Shown: one piece after another, positions 21,020 to 31,880 of the stretch
Position numbering within the stretch: the first letter of the stretch is position 1
Layout: each line of letters starts with the position of its first letter
Origin: Massariosphaeria phaeospora
Lineage: Eukaryota > Ascomycota > Dothideomycetes > Pleosporales
Length of the DNA stretch: 64,000 nucleotides
Assembly (NCBI GenBank): GCA_011032825.1
Contig: JAADJZ010000012.1
Location: 1,116,001 to 1,180,000 of the forward strand
Direction: 5' to 3'
Program-made: the position numbers and the translations under genes
The notes under the pieces: model-generated
Databases searched by the model: none
The model's input: the letters and a program-made list of their open reading frames with translations, nothing else
What the model was told of the DNA's origin: nothing

Positions 21020-21775
21020 GGGTGAGTTTCTGACGAAGTTGCTGCAATCGAATCGTCTTGCTTGCTCATAGCCGTTGGTTAAAACATAACTGCCAGACTA
21101 TTGTATATATGTTCGTCGCTTCCCCAAATTATGAACCGCGTGCGTACTTGCGTTGCGTCATCGTTGTCACACCACCGCAATGGTCAGGCTGCACCCATCT
21201 GCGATTGGCGAGACCAGTGTAAGCGCGGAAGGTGTGGCGTGTGATTTAAATGGCTGTACTGGGGTGCAGCCGTATAGGACGGCCGGAGTCGGTACCAGAT
21301 CTGAAAACTCGCCATTATTAGAATGGGGGTTAAGGTCGTGAAGGGAATAATTGTATAACACCGCCATGCGCGTGCCTACCCTACGTACACATCCCAGGCT
21401 GCTTCGACCTTACTCATCCACCTCCCCCCATGCACTCACACCGCTGAGCCAACACCCAAGTCCCTATTCAACAACCGTCCCACGGCCCGACAACTGTTCT
21501 TCAGAGTCGAAGATCGCGAAAAGAGGAGATGTAAAAGTCTACAAACAGTGCGGATACATGGAAACCCCAAGCCGGTTCCACGAATGCAACCTCCAAAACC
21601 AGGTATCGAAGACGCGACATCTTCAGACACAAACTCCATGATATCGTTTGGAAAAGTGATGTGAGGGTATGAAGAGAATGTCCTCCGTCGCCCATGAAAT
21701 ACATAATGCACTGCATACTGAACCTGATGCTAAGCCCCCGTACGCCGTGAGAGAATGCAAGTTGACGAGACCTGG
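21020..21775. other. intergenic, pmp3 promoter and gid7 3' region
   Basis: 756 bp. Short frames on both strands have no recognisable pattern. Nothing else supported. Confidence 0.45.
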
Positions 21776-23826
21776 TCACCGACCGTATCCGTTGGAGCTG
21801 CTCGCTGCTGCATGGGCAGCTGCGATCGGCTTCCAGATCCTGACTCTCTTGTCGTCGCCTGCGGAGGCGAAGACGCGTGGATCCGTCGGGTGCCAAGCAA
21901 CGGAATTAACACAGCCATCTGGATGGCCATCTAGGGCTTCGACGAGTATGCCATTTATCCTCCAGATGTATATTCGCGAGTCTAAGCAAATGTTAACTTC
22001 GGTGACACGAAATGGAAAATCGAGCACATACCCTCACTCCCGCTCACTACAAAACTCTCGTCGGCTCCGCCGAACGAGGAACGTATGATGTACTGTTTTT
22101 GTACCTGTCCCTGGAATCTCTGGATAACTTCGCCAGTATCAATCTCCATGAGTTTGATCTTGTCCTTGTTCATGCTAACGAGCATATGCACTGAGTCCTG
22201 GCTAATGGTAACACTCGTCAGCTTGACATCCTCGAGATGCCATTCACAGAGCTTCTCGTATGAGATAAAGTCGTAGACGAGTATGCGGTTCTCCAAAAGT
22301 ACAACCAGACGCGACCCGTCGGGTGAGACAGCGAGGTCATTTACGCGCAAGTTGTCTTCGTGGAAACTGTGGACAACATGCCCGTCAAGATCCCACACGC
22401 AACATCCGTACTTGGTGTCTTGCGAACCTATCACTACATGCTTCCCGGACGGGGCCCAAGCTGCTGTCGTGCAAGGATAGGTGAAATCACTGATACAAAA
22501 TATGCACATGCCGGACTGTCTTTGTCAGTGACCGAACATACCATTGCGATCAGACAACTTACCTTGACATCCCATATTCGCGCAGAATTCTCTTGCTGCG
22601 CCGAACAAGTTATGATTTTCGTGTCATCTGGACTCCAAGCTAAATGCGTCACGCCCGCTTCGTGCTCTTCGAGAACGTGCAATACTCTGTAAGTCGTAGT
22701 ATCGTAGATGACAACTGTGGTGTCCTTGCTAGTAGACGCTAGTTTAGTGCCGTCGTTCGAGTACTTCAGATACCAAACCTCATCTTTGTGGTGCTGTAGC
22801 TCGTGCGCTGGCCTCAGGGGGAAATCCTCCCTTTCGCAGTTGTGGTCAACATAGAGTGAGGGTGATGCAGCAGTGTTGTGATAGAGGCAGTTCGAAATCC
22901 AGCTTTGCTTTATCTCGTCTAATAAAACAGCCAATCGATGTTCGGGGATCATAACGCTAGGAGATATGGATTCTGCGAGATATTAGTATTGTTCAAAACA
23001 AGTGACTATAAGAGCTTACTGGAGAGCTCCGAAAGAAGTTGGGCTCGCGATTCGCCGGCAGCTCCATCCCACTGCGCCTGGCACTTCAAGTCCTCGGCAT
23101 GCTGACACATCATAAGACTATGACCAGTTAGCATCGATGAAGCGAACAAAGCTGTTGAAGTGGCACCAACCTAGAGAGCGCGTGAAGCCGGCCGACGTCC
23201 TGGTGGAGGGGAGTCAGTTCCTGCCGAAGTACCATCAGAGCGTTGCCAAGATCTCTCCGCTCGAGTAGTTCCAGATACTTCTGTTGTTTCATCCAAAACA
23301 GCATTTCATCCCGATTGGCGCTGTCGGCGAGAGTCAGACCTCCAGAATGCTGTGAGTTCGCGACCGGCCGCCCCGACTTGTTCCATGACTTGCCATACGC
23401 CCTATCCAGCCCGATGCCTCCGCCGTGGTCGTAAGAGTGCGACCCAAATAATAGTTCCTCCGCTTCCGCCCAGTCACCGTTCAGCACAGCACTGCGGAAC
23501 GACGCCACGGTTGGACCTTCCAGCTGGTAGCCGCTCTCTTTGCACAGGGCCCCCGCAGCACCCTGGTATCCAAGATCTGTTAGACTCTGTATCAGAATGC
23601 GTGTGACTTCCTCCCTGTCATGGCCGAAGAATGTCGAGGGGACGAGCTTGCCATTCGTCGCCGAGGTTCCGTTTGTGTAAGAGCCGTTGCTCTCTGGTTT
23701 ATGGGCGGGGTCTCCATTCCCCACTCTGCCCATGGACGACCTGGGCCCTGGAGAGCGTGTGGAGCCATTCGTATAGCTCTGAGAGGGTGAGCGGGACCGT
23801 TTTGAAGCATCGCTATCAAGGCGCAT
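21776..23826 (-). CDS. gid7: GID/CTLH ubiquitin ligase subunit Gid7 (WDR26 homologue)
   Basis: Exons 23826-23171, 23117-23020, 22972-22563, 22515-22032, 21981-21776; 617 residues, introns 46-53 nt. Residues 1-55 are Ser/Gly/Asn-rich and disordered. A LisH motif follows (DREEVTRILIQSLTDLGYQGAAG, in part), then the CTLH region with FRSAVLNGDWAEAEELL and MKQQKYLELLERRDLGNAL, then WD40 repeats from about residue 300 (HHKDEVWYLKYSNDGTKLAS, HEAGVTHLAWSPDDTKIITC, and a last repeat ending DDKRVRIWKP). In yeast the GID complex degrades gluconeogenic enzymes when glucose returns; Gid7 dimers build the ring-shaped assembly that captures Fbp1. It acts in the cytosol. The ATG at 23826 is the first Met; the frame is open upstream but holds no other ATG. 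Confidence 0.9.
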
Positions 23827-25087
23827 GGTCCCGTCTGCTCTGCGCCTTCGCTTCGAGATGTGACGAGAGGACCGGCCTCGGTGGACGTGCGATGCGGAGC
23901 TGTCTGAAAGGCCTTCGCTTGCAGAAAGAGAGTGCCTGCGCTTTCCGGTTGTCGCCGGTAGAGACGAGGTGGCAGGGGCGGTGGGCGGCTGCGCGGGAGC
24001 AGCGGGCAGCGTTTCGGGCGTGGATGGGGAACGGGCTGAGAATATTGGGGAAGGAGAAGCTGGGGGATTCGGAGCGGATGGGCGGTCGGAGGCGGCTGGG
24101 GAAGGGGGAGTTGTTGGTGGAATTTCGTCTGCCAGGACGAACGCTCGGCGACGTTACCCACAGGACTGCAGGTAGAGCTCCGTGTTGGTAGGGGCCTCGA
24201 ATGGCTGCGCTGGTGGCTCAGCTAGGAAGCATGGGTGGCTTCGGAGCGTGTGAAGCTGGACACGGGGTTTGAGTTTGCCTGGGGCTGTGCAGAGGGCAGT
24301 CGTGGAGCGTGGAGCGTGGAGCGTGGAGCGTGGAGCGTGGAGCGTGGGGTGAGGCCGGAGGTGAGAGCGATGGACAATGCAGCCGGTGACGACGATGGCG
24401 GGCGGTGGAAGCTGCCGGGCTGCCGTGCTGCTGCGTGGGAGCTCACATTCGCTGGCCGCGCAACGGGTACGGGCTGACGGTGGAATGCAAAGGCGTGTGA
24501 TGGCAGAGTCGCCCGATGTCCAGACGCCAGAGGCAGCCAGCGGAGAGCGGGCAGCTGGGCTGCTGGAGTAGGTACACGCACGTGCACCCGAGGTGCTGCC
24601 GGCTCTCGTGACCTGGACGTGTCCACGGGTCTAGGTAATCGCGCCCCGATAAGAAACACACTACCCAAGCAGTCCACCAAGCGGCACGCTACTATCCACC
24701 ACACGCCTCCTGACTAGATCTACACACCGACACGTCTTTTCGTGCTCTCACAGCAAATGCCCATGCAACTGGTCAGGACGAGGCGCCGCCCGACAACATG
24801 CCCACGTCACATGAAACGACAAGTACCTACGCGCCGTTCCTCTGGACCACCAACCACACGTGGAGCCTGTACACCGGCTATATCCACAGTGAAACTTGCA
24901 CGCTATCTATACTGGAAATCATTTTCAAAAGCTCATTTCTATGTCAAGGTGTCCAGTTGGATCCCATCCTTTTCCTTACGTCTTCGCCTTACACACTACA
25001 TTACAACATCTTTATCGTCGCATTGCTAGCAGCTTCATGTTCCCTATTTCTATTAGCCTGATTATCCCAGAATCACAGGAGAAGTAT
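23827..25087. other. intergenic; gid7 promoter, GC-rich
   Basis: Overlapping GC-rich frames on both strands (about 23.6-24.7 kb) are low-complexity and look like shadows. A 7-bp minisatellite is listed separately. Around 24742-25061 a hydrophobic frame exists without other support and is not called. Confidence 0.45.
24304..24345. repeat. 7-bp minisatellite, 6 copies
   Basis: GGAGCGT repeated six times without mismatch, about 480 bp upstream of the gid7 start. Confidence 0.9.
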
Positions 25088-26952
25088 TCACCTGAACCAG
25101 TTCAGGAACTGGAACATCGACACCTTCGGAGTCCTCTCCAAGCTCGTATAATTTACATACTGCAGCCCGAATCTGACTTGGCTCCCCTGACCCCACTCAA
25201 AGTTGTCGAAAATTGCCCACCCCCATGCTCCCGACACGTTCACCTTGTCGTAGTGGATCGACATGAGGATGTTATCGAGGTAGTTCTGGAAGTAGTCCGC
25301 ACGCCGCAGGTCCCAAAGCGCGGCATTGAGTTTCGCCAATTGGCCTTCGAAGGGCTCAGCGAAGCCAAACTCTGTGACGACGATGTCCGGGATAGATGGG
25401 AAGAGTTCGGAAGTGATGTGCTTGAGGAAGCGGCGGAGACCGGTAGGTGCGCTGTATAGCCAGTCCATGGCTGGGTCGGCGGCTGGGCCTAGTGGAAAGC
25501 CGGAGGAGGCAACTGAGCTGGAGCCTGCGCAGTCAGGGAAGCCGGGTGCAGAGCGGTTCGAAACGCAGGCTTCAAGACCGCCAGAGACCTCGAACGCGGT
25601 AAAAGAAGAATACCTGCTTGTGTCAGCTTGCTCATCATTCTTATACAAACAGATGACCTACGGATCGATGGCGTAGAAGTCGCAAGAACCCTTGATAAGG
25701 TCCTTCTCCTCCTGCGTCAATGTCGGCAACAGATCACCCAGCGTCTCCTTCAAACTCGTCGGATAATCCCCATCAGTCCAAGGTCCACCAAACCACCCAA
25801 TCGCAAAGTCAAAGTTTCTCTGCCTAGCGATTTCATCCTCGGGCTTCGTACTATTCGCCTCATAATAGTTCCCAGAATTCTTGAACGTAATACGCCCCTT
25901 TCCCTTGAACTCCTCATGGTACCACTTTGCGACCTTCGCATGCGCCAGCAGCGTATGATGCCCGCACAGGAACCTTGCCTCAGTCCCTCCCGTCACTCTG
26001 TTTGGCGCAGGATAGTACTCCCCAGCAGGATAGTACGAGTACTGCCAATTGCAGTACTGCGGCTCATTGATTGTAAACCATTCGTCCACATATTCATCGT
26101 ACCTCTCAATGACAAACTTCGCATAGTTGAAGAAATGGTCCACAATTCTGCGATGCGTCCACGCGCCATACTTGTTGTTTGTCAGAACCCCTTGGCACAT
26201 TCCATATGTTTGCCCATATGATTGATACGTACCTCCTGGAACAGCGCGAGGGGCGTATCCCAATGGAACAGCGTGACCGACGGGTGCACGCCATTGATGT
26301 GCATCTCGAAGATCACATCGTCATAATGCTTCACGCCTTCTTCGTTCACGGTGCCGTGGCCAAAGGGGAAGATGCGCGGCCACGAGATGCTCGGGCTGAA
26401 ACGCGGGACGCCGAGCGTCTTGAGCCCCGCAAAGTCCTGCTTGTACAGGTAATAGTGGCTGGCGACTACATCACCCGTTGAGTTGTCCATAACAAAGTTC
26501 GGCACCCGGTGCGAGAGCAGATCCCAGATACTCGGGCCTTTCCCTTCGTCTTTGGCCGCACCCTCGATCTGGTAGCTCGAACTTGAAACGCCCCATTTGA
26601 AGCCCCTGGGCAGCTTCAAGTCCTTCAGCTCCGGGTAGCTCGACCCCACGAGCCCGTGGAAGCGTTCCGTGTCGGGATGTGCGTAGGGTGTGGCGCGCGG
26701 CGTTGGCGCTGCGGTCATGGTCACTGGGCCTATGGCCACTGGACCGACGAGGTTCCAGAGCTCGTTGAGTGCGTTTTCGGAGAAGTCGGTACGGGTGAAG
26801 GCCGTGGGCTGTGTGGAGGCATTGAAGCTCGCGGTGCTGTAGCCGGCCGGGAGGGCGAAGGTGAGTGATCTGGGTGTGCTGTTTGAGAGCTGCGCGGTGG
26901 CGACGGAAAGAAAAGAGACGAGTAATGGGAGGAGAGGTAGCAATTGAGCCAT
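25088..26952 (-). CDS. secreted glycoside hydrolase family 1 beta-glucosidase
   Basis: Exons 26952-26233, 26170-25662, 25613-25088; 584 residues, introns 62 and 48 nt. Residues 1-21 form a signal peptide (start chosen there rather than at the upstream frame extension). About 90 residues of Ser/Thr/Pro-rich linker precede the GH1 barrel, which begins at LPRGFKWGVSSSSYQIEGA. The acid/base Glu lies in WFTINEPQ and the nucleophile Glu in VVTEFGF, so both catalytic residues are present. SISWPRIFPFG and the closing WAIFDNFEW are further family marks. GH1 enzymes remove terminal beta-glucosyl residues from cellobiose or plant glucosides. Secretion and the N-terminal extension set it apart from the usual intracellular fungal GH1 enzymes of about 480 residues. 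Intron 1 uses the AACAAG acceptor (branch point CTGAC); the nearer CCAAG would break the frame. Confidence 0.9.
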
Positions 26953-27850
26953 CTTGACGTTCGAGAGGGCAAGACTGACTCTACAACTTGAAGCAGGCAC
27001 AGTTACGAGCAACCACCTAGTACTTAACCCTCCCCCCCCCTAAACCACGCACAAGCTACATACCCACGCTCACGAGCCCTTAGTCCACCCCACATCCAAT
27101 GCCATCATCCCATCCCATGCCACCCTATGCCGTACCACACTACACTATACTAGCAACACTGTTGAACCCGGGTTCAACGCTCCTTGGCATGCATTGAAGA
27201 AAGCTTTACCCCTCGCAGTTCGCATGTCCCCAGATTAAACCGGGATGTCTATAGGCCGGCAAAGCTGCAACTAAGGCGATCGTCCGGAGGCGCGCCGGGC
27301 GCGAGGAAATTAGATCATGTAGGTACTAAGTGGTCGTGAAAAAAACGTTCCGAATCTAGGTTGAAAAAGAGCGGTGTCGTGCACAGCTCGGCGGGAGCGT
27401 GTTGGTGTGGCTCCGTGTTGGATGCGGGTTAGTGGGAGGGGGTGGTCGGGTTTGATTGGTGGAATGGCGTTTCTAGAAGCTTGATCGTGTTTATGCTGAT
27501 GATATGGGTGTGGTGATGGAGTGGACTACCTGCTTGAAGATTACGATCTTAGAAAAAGTTGATGGGCACTGCGGATCTGGGAGCCTTAGGGGGGAAGGCT
27601 GAAACGGACGAAGTCGACCGAGAAGGATCACCAGAAAGCACCACCTATACAGAATAAGATTATGTTTATTAGAACCAAAGTATCTGTCATTTCTTTCCAT
27701 TTACCGTCCTAATCCATGATTCCCAATAACCCGGGTACCAGACGCCGTTTTTCTTTAAAGCAAATCGCTATACTATACTGCTAGATTAAGGCACCGAAAT
27801 CTGCTGCAGCCACTAAATGAGAATTGGTATTCAGTATACGAGTTATGAGA
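26953..27850. other. intergenic; GH1 promoter
   Basis: 898 bp between two minus-strand genes. It contains a perfect 18-bp palindrome listed separately. No gene recognised; the frame at 27491-27700 has no support. Confidence 0.5.
27161..27178. promoter_or_regulatory. perfect 18-bp palindrome upstream of the GH1 gene
   Basis: GTTGAACCCGGGTTCAAC reads the same on both strands. It lies 209 bp upstream of the beta-glucosidase ATG. The symmetry suits a dimeric transcription factor, but which factor is unknown; it could be chance. Confidence 0.4.
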
Positions 27851-29018
27851 TTATGCCTTGCGTTGCTTCTTTCGCGCGGGTGGAGGCATTGGAGGCGAAT
27901 TGCTGGTTGGCTCTTTGCGGCCTTTGTTGACCAGTGCGCGGATGTCGAGTTCCTCATCGCTGTCATCGTCGTTTTCGTTGGCCCTATCGTTGACGCTAAC
28001 ATCGTCCATGTCGTCGTCGTCGCTATCGTCATCGTCGTGGTTACGTTCTGTGAAGTGCTTAGTTTTCATTCGCAAGTCGTGGTGCAGTGTGAACTTACTG
28101 TAATACTTGATAGCAGAGGGCCACATATCTTCAGCTATTAGTATAGCAACTTCATCGCCGCCTGGGAAGACCTCGGTCTCCTGGTAGTCATGGTCGTCGT
28201 CCTCGTCGTTTTCGTTGTCTTCGTCGCTGTCGGGCTCCTCTACCAGCTCGCCCCGTTTGACCTTCGCTAAGTTCTCTGCCTCCGTCTGCCTGATTTTTCC
28301 AGACTCCTCCGCACTGACATATCTCCAACTCGATACAAACCCGAAGAGAGCAAAGAAGCTAGCGGAGGATTCCTCGCTCTCCTCGATCTTGTCAGCAAGC
28401 GCTTTGTACTCGGGGAGAGCTCTCTCTTTGGATTTGTCGGTATTGCCAGGTGGGAGCCTCTTCTTCGCCTGGGCAAGTGCGTATGCTGCATCTGTAAGAC
28501 CAAAGGTCATGTCCTGGCCTTTTTTCCAGTGAATCTTGACGGGCTCGGACACCAGGCCTTCCCAGTCTGACGTCTTCCTAAACCAGAACTTTTTCTCCAA
28601 GACCTTGTCCTTGAAATACTCGTTCTCCTTGAAACCAAACTTGAGCGAGAAGCTGCGCGGTGAACCCTTGGGGTCGTCGATCTCGAAGTGGATGACTTCA
28701 AACGTGTCGAGGTAGAGGGCAAATGCTTTCTCGTCCGACGGCTGTATGTAGGTTTCCACTTCTGGCGGTGCCCGGCCAAATACAAGCGCCCAGAAATGCG
28801 GGATCTTTGCGATGACTTCGGCTCGTCTTTTGTAGAGGGGAGCGTTGAGGGCGTTTGCTTTGCGAGCTGGATGCAGGCAGTTAGCGGTGGAGCACAAGTG
28901 TACGCGGATTGATCTTACCTAGCTCTATCTCCACGTTATCAAATTCGTATTCTAGGATGGTGAGGTCGTCAAACCGTGCCTGGACCTCTTCCACTAACGT
29001 ATCACTGGCCTCGGTCAT
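27851..29018 (-). CDS. NAP-family histone chaperone (SET/Vps75-like)
   Basis: Exons 29018-28919, 28866-28099, 28047-27851; 354 residues. The last intron (51 nt, GTAAGT, CTAAGC, TTCACAG) is a multiple of three with no stop, so an unspliced longer form is also open. The N-terminus is the dimerisation helix (EEVQARFDDLTILEYEFDNV, in part), followed by KRRAEVIAKIPHFWALVF and the earmuff domain (FEVIHFEIDDPKGSPRSFSLKFGF, in part). The region ending EDMWPSAIKYY closes the fold. The tail is strongly acidic (runs of Asp) and finishes with a basic KKQRK nuclear signal. NAP/SET proteins bind H3-H4 or H2A-H2B; Vps75 is the partner of Rtt109, the acetyltransferase encoded at the left edge of this window. 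Vps75 versus SET identity is not resolved here. Confidence 0.82.
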
Positions 29019-29691
29019 GGTGATGTTGTGCGCGGACTTTCAGGCTTGCGCTGGTGGCAGTTTAGGACAGGTTTAATTTGGCCTGGTGGAATGAAGACAG
29101 CGTACAGTGCCAAACTGGCTGTCCAGAACTCACGTCCAGAAAATTACGTCCCGAGGTCGAGGGGCAGGGATCACAGCTTGGGGCTCGGAGCTAGGCGCAC
29201 GGGCCGCGGACGGTACCTAGGTAGCCACCTCGGGCTTTTCCCATCCATCCATTCGCGAATCACCACCTGCAAACCTCCACATCCACCCGTCCCATGTTCA
29301 TGGCTCCAAAACCATGGCTCTGGAAAGCCGGAAAAGAGAGGGCAGGTCCTTAGAAACGGGACACGGAAGGGCCTGCTGACAACCGCACTTCCCCCACTGC
29401 GGAGCTCTGTCCGCCTGCATCTGAAGGGAAAGAGTCACCGGGATGCATCATCGCTGCAGTAACCGCCTGGCGCGGTTTGGACCTTTTGTTTCCACCTCCA
29501 ACGCCGGCATATATGTTCCTCACTCCAGACTCTTCGTTTCTCTTTTCTATCACAACATACTTAATATTCCTAGCACTCGGCCACACGCACGCTCAACACT
29601 CGCCGACAACCCCACGCTGTAATTGCGACTGACCCGACTGAGGCTACTCTCCTGGCATCTGGAAACTCCGACTGCGACGTACTCAAAGACC
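29019..29691. other. divergent promoter region between NAP chaperone and the 29692 gene
   Basis: 673 bp between two divergent starts. A 144-codon plus-strand frame at 29028-29462 was examined; it has no domain and irregular composition and is not called. Confidence 0.45.
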
Positions 29692-31008
29692 ATGGGTGGC
29701 CAGGCCTTCAATAAGATCGAGCCCCCGGTACATGTTCCGCGCATGACCCCCGAAGTGTACCATATGGTGCAAAAGGACGTGTTTGCTAAGCTCCAGCGCT
29801 TGTTCAAGAGAGTCAGCGTCCCCAGAGAGGCGCCCGGTAAAGCCGATTACGGGGACGTTGACTTTCTTGTCGACGGGATCCGAACCCCTTGCGCCGACAT
29901 CTGGTCCGAAATCAAATCTGAACTCGGAGCTGAACACCACGTCGGTCACTCATTCGCGGTCATACACCCGGGCCGTTCCAGCACCAGCGAACCCACGGAT
30001 GTTCCTGACCTTGCACACGCGTTCGTGCAAGTCGACGTGGAGCTTTGCCCCGGTAACGATACACCAGATGGTGCTGAGTTACTCAGGTGGACGAAATTCT
30101 TGAAATCCGATGGCGATCTGGCACAAATCATCGGCGTCTGCCATCGACCGCTTGGAATCACATGCAACGACCGGGGCTTCCACATTCGGCTCGAACAAAT
30201 CGAACCCTACGACAAAAAGCAGAGTTTCCTCTTCTTGACACGGGATCCAACGGAAATGCTCAAATTCCTTGGGCTTGACGCAGCAAAATACAAGAAAGGC
30301 TTCAAGAGCGAACGATCCCTGTTCGAATGGGTTTCGCGAGGCGAATACTTTTACCGCAAGGTCTTGGAAAACCGGGAGGAGAATGCGAACGACAGGGCAC
30401 GTCTTAAGAAGCGCTCCATGTACCGCAGGTTCGTCCAGGAATTTGTGCCGTCTCGACCAGAAATCGGACAGCATCCATACCCTCCGGATCGCTTAGGTCT
30501 CCTAATGGAGGCGATCGCGAAGTTCGACAAACTCGATGAGTACAGGGAAATGATGCACCGCCACATAATTTGGCAAGATGAGAAAGATCTCTGGGCAGCT
30601 CTCTGGGCGTGTATCAAGGAGGGGTTGCCCGCTGAGGGCAAACCTGCGATAAAGCGGCTTCTGCGAGGAATAAAGCGTTTTGTGGCATTCGAGGATGGCA
30701 ACCCATACATTGCGGACAACGCGACTGAGTACCAACTCGGGTACTGGACACAAAACGTACCGCCTGATCGCAGACCTGCACTGTTCGAATGGGTCAAGAG
30801 CCATTGGGAGGAGGTTAAGGGCCTCGAGAAGGAGCGGATTGCTGCTGCTGCTAAGGCTGCTAAGATCAGTAGGGCTACGGAGAGCAGTGAGGCGGCGGAG
30901 ATCAGTAAGGCTGCGGAAAGCAGTAAGGCTGCGGAGAGCAGTAAGGCTGCTGAGATTATTAAGGCTGCGGAGATCCAGGCTATTGAGAACATGCGATATT
31001 ATGGATAG
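29692..31008 (+). CDS. unknown protein with nucleotidyltransferase-like G-D-V-D motif
   Basis: Single exon; 438 codons from the ATG at 29692, chosen over the in-frame ATG at 29623 because its context is GACCATGG and MGGQAF looks like a true N-terminus. KADYGDVDFLVDG near residue 55 has the hydrophobic-flanked acidic pair of a nucleotidyltransferase-type active site, and a later strand (AFVQVDVELCP) could supply the third acidic residue. That reading is an inference; I cannot name a family. Further folded blocks are LRWTKFLKSDGDLAQIIG, RDPTEMLKFLGLD and GRPYPPDRLGLL-like (here HPYPPDRLGLL). The last ~55 residues are an Ala/Lys/Ser repeat (KAAESS-type units) that forms a long helix. No signal peptide or membrane segment. 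Confidence 0.75.
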   Translation: MGGQAFNKIEPPVHVPRMTPEVYHMVQKDVFAKLQRLFKRVSVPREAPGKADYGDVDFLVDGIRTPCADIWSEIKSELGAEHHVGHSFAVIHPGRSSTSEPTDVPDLAHAFVQVDVELCPGNDTPDGAELLRWTKFLKSDGDLAQIIGVCHRPLGITCNDRGFHIRLEQIEPYDKKQSFLFLTRDPTEMLKFLGLDAAKYKKGFKSERSLFEWVSRGEYFYRKVLENREENANDRARLKKRSMYRRFVQEFVPSRPEIGQHPYPPDRLGLLMEAIAKFDKLDEYREMMHRHIIWQDEKDLWAALWACIKEGLPAEGKPAIKRLLRGIKRFVAFEDGNPYIADNATEYQLGYWTQNVPPDRRPALFEWVKSHWEEVKGLEKERIAAAAKAAKISRATESSEAAEISKAAESSKAAESSKAAEIIKAAEIQAIENMRYYG

Positions 31009-31880
31009 GTTGGGGCAGATGAGACCGCTTGCGTTGGACTGTTACTTTCTTCATTATTCTCGCGATGGATGCCCTCTAGGGGTTGGGAAGAGGGGCACAT
31101 GGTGTTGACACCTTAAAACGCTCCGTATACGGTTGCAAACAACACATACATACGTTTGTTGGCAGCAACCCGGCCGAATCATGCCCACATGTGCACCGCT
31201 ACTTCAACTAATAAGTCTAAGAACCCCGACACACAAAGCCGACGTTTTCCTGCCTTCGGTCAAGCTAGCGGGTCAAGAGCCCCACCAAAAACAGCTCCAC
31301 CATGGCAGCAAAACCTGCAAATTCTCAGTTTCGAAGGGGTAACGAGAACGTTGCGAATGCGTCCTATTCGCTGCATCTATGGACCGGACCGATGTTGAGC
31401 AACTGCACGACCCATGCCCATGCGAAAAGAGGTCAAAGCATAATATAAGCTGGGCCTTTTTTGTCTCCGCTTGTCTTATCGCAGCTACCTTTGTCGGCAT
31501 TTTCGACAATTCTCTTTGTGTGTGCGGTCCGTTCGTGGTTGCCCGATAACACTTCTGTGCTTGCCCCCAACGAAAAAGATTACAACCGCCAACTCACGGC
31601 CCTCTGGACTCACCAGGCCACCTCCCTATACACATTACCTGGGATACTAGACACAGTAGGGCTTTGAAGTAATACAGGTAAGCTGTCTCTCTATCTCCAA
31701 AAACTCATACACTGTCCCAAGGATCCTCAGAGGTCTGTGTAACTTCATCGGTATTCAATCATGCCAGGGGTTGTCGTGATTGTCTGCTAACACCTACCCA
31801 GTACTTGCACGTCCGCCCTTCCTGCCCTCTGGACTTGATAGAGCCTGCGGCCGACGTCTAGAAGGAGAAAGGGCATCTGA
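31009..31880. other. intergenic with hairpin-repeat copy A
   Basis: 872 bp between two plus-strand genes. Copy A of the dispersed repeat lies at 31633-31737. No gene recognised. Confidence 0.5.
31633..31737 (+). repeat. dispersed repeat, copy A
   Basis: Shares CATTACCT, ATACTAGA and ACAGTAGGGCTTTG in order with copy B at 32016, then CCAAAAAC and CTGTC-like blocks. The middle hairpin of B and C is not preserved here. Direct orientation, 383 bp from B. Confidence 0.6.

Noticed and set aside
29028..29462. plus-strand 144-codon frame
   Set aside because: Lies in a divergent promoter region; no domain, no splice support, irregular composition.
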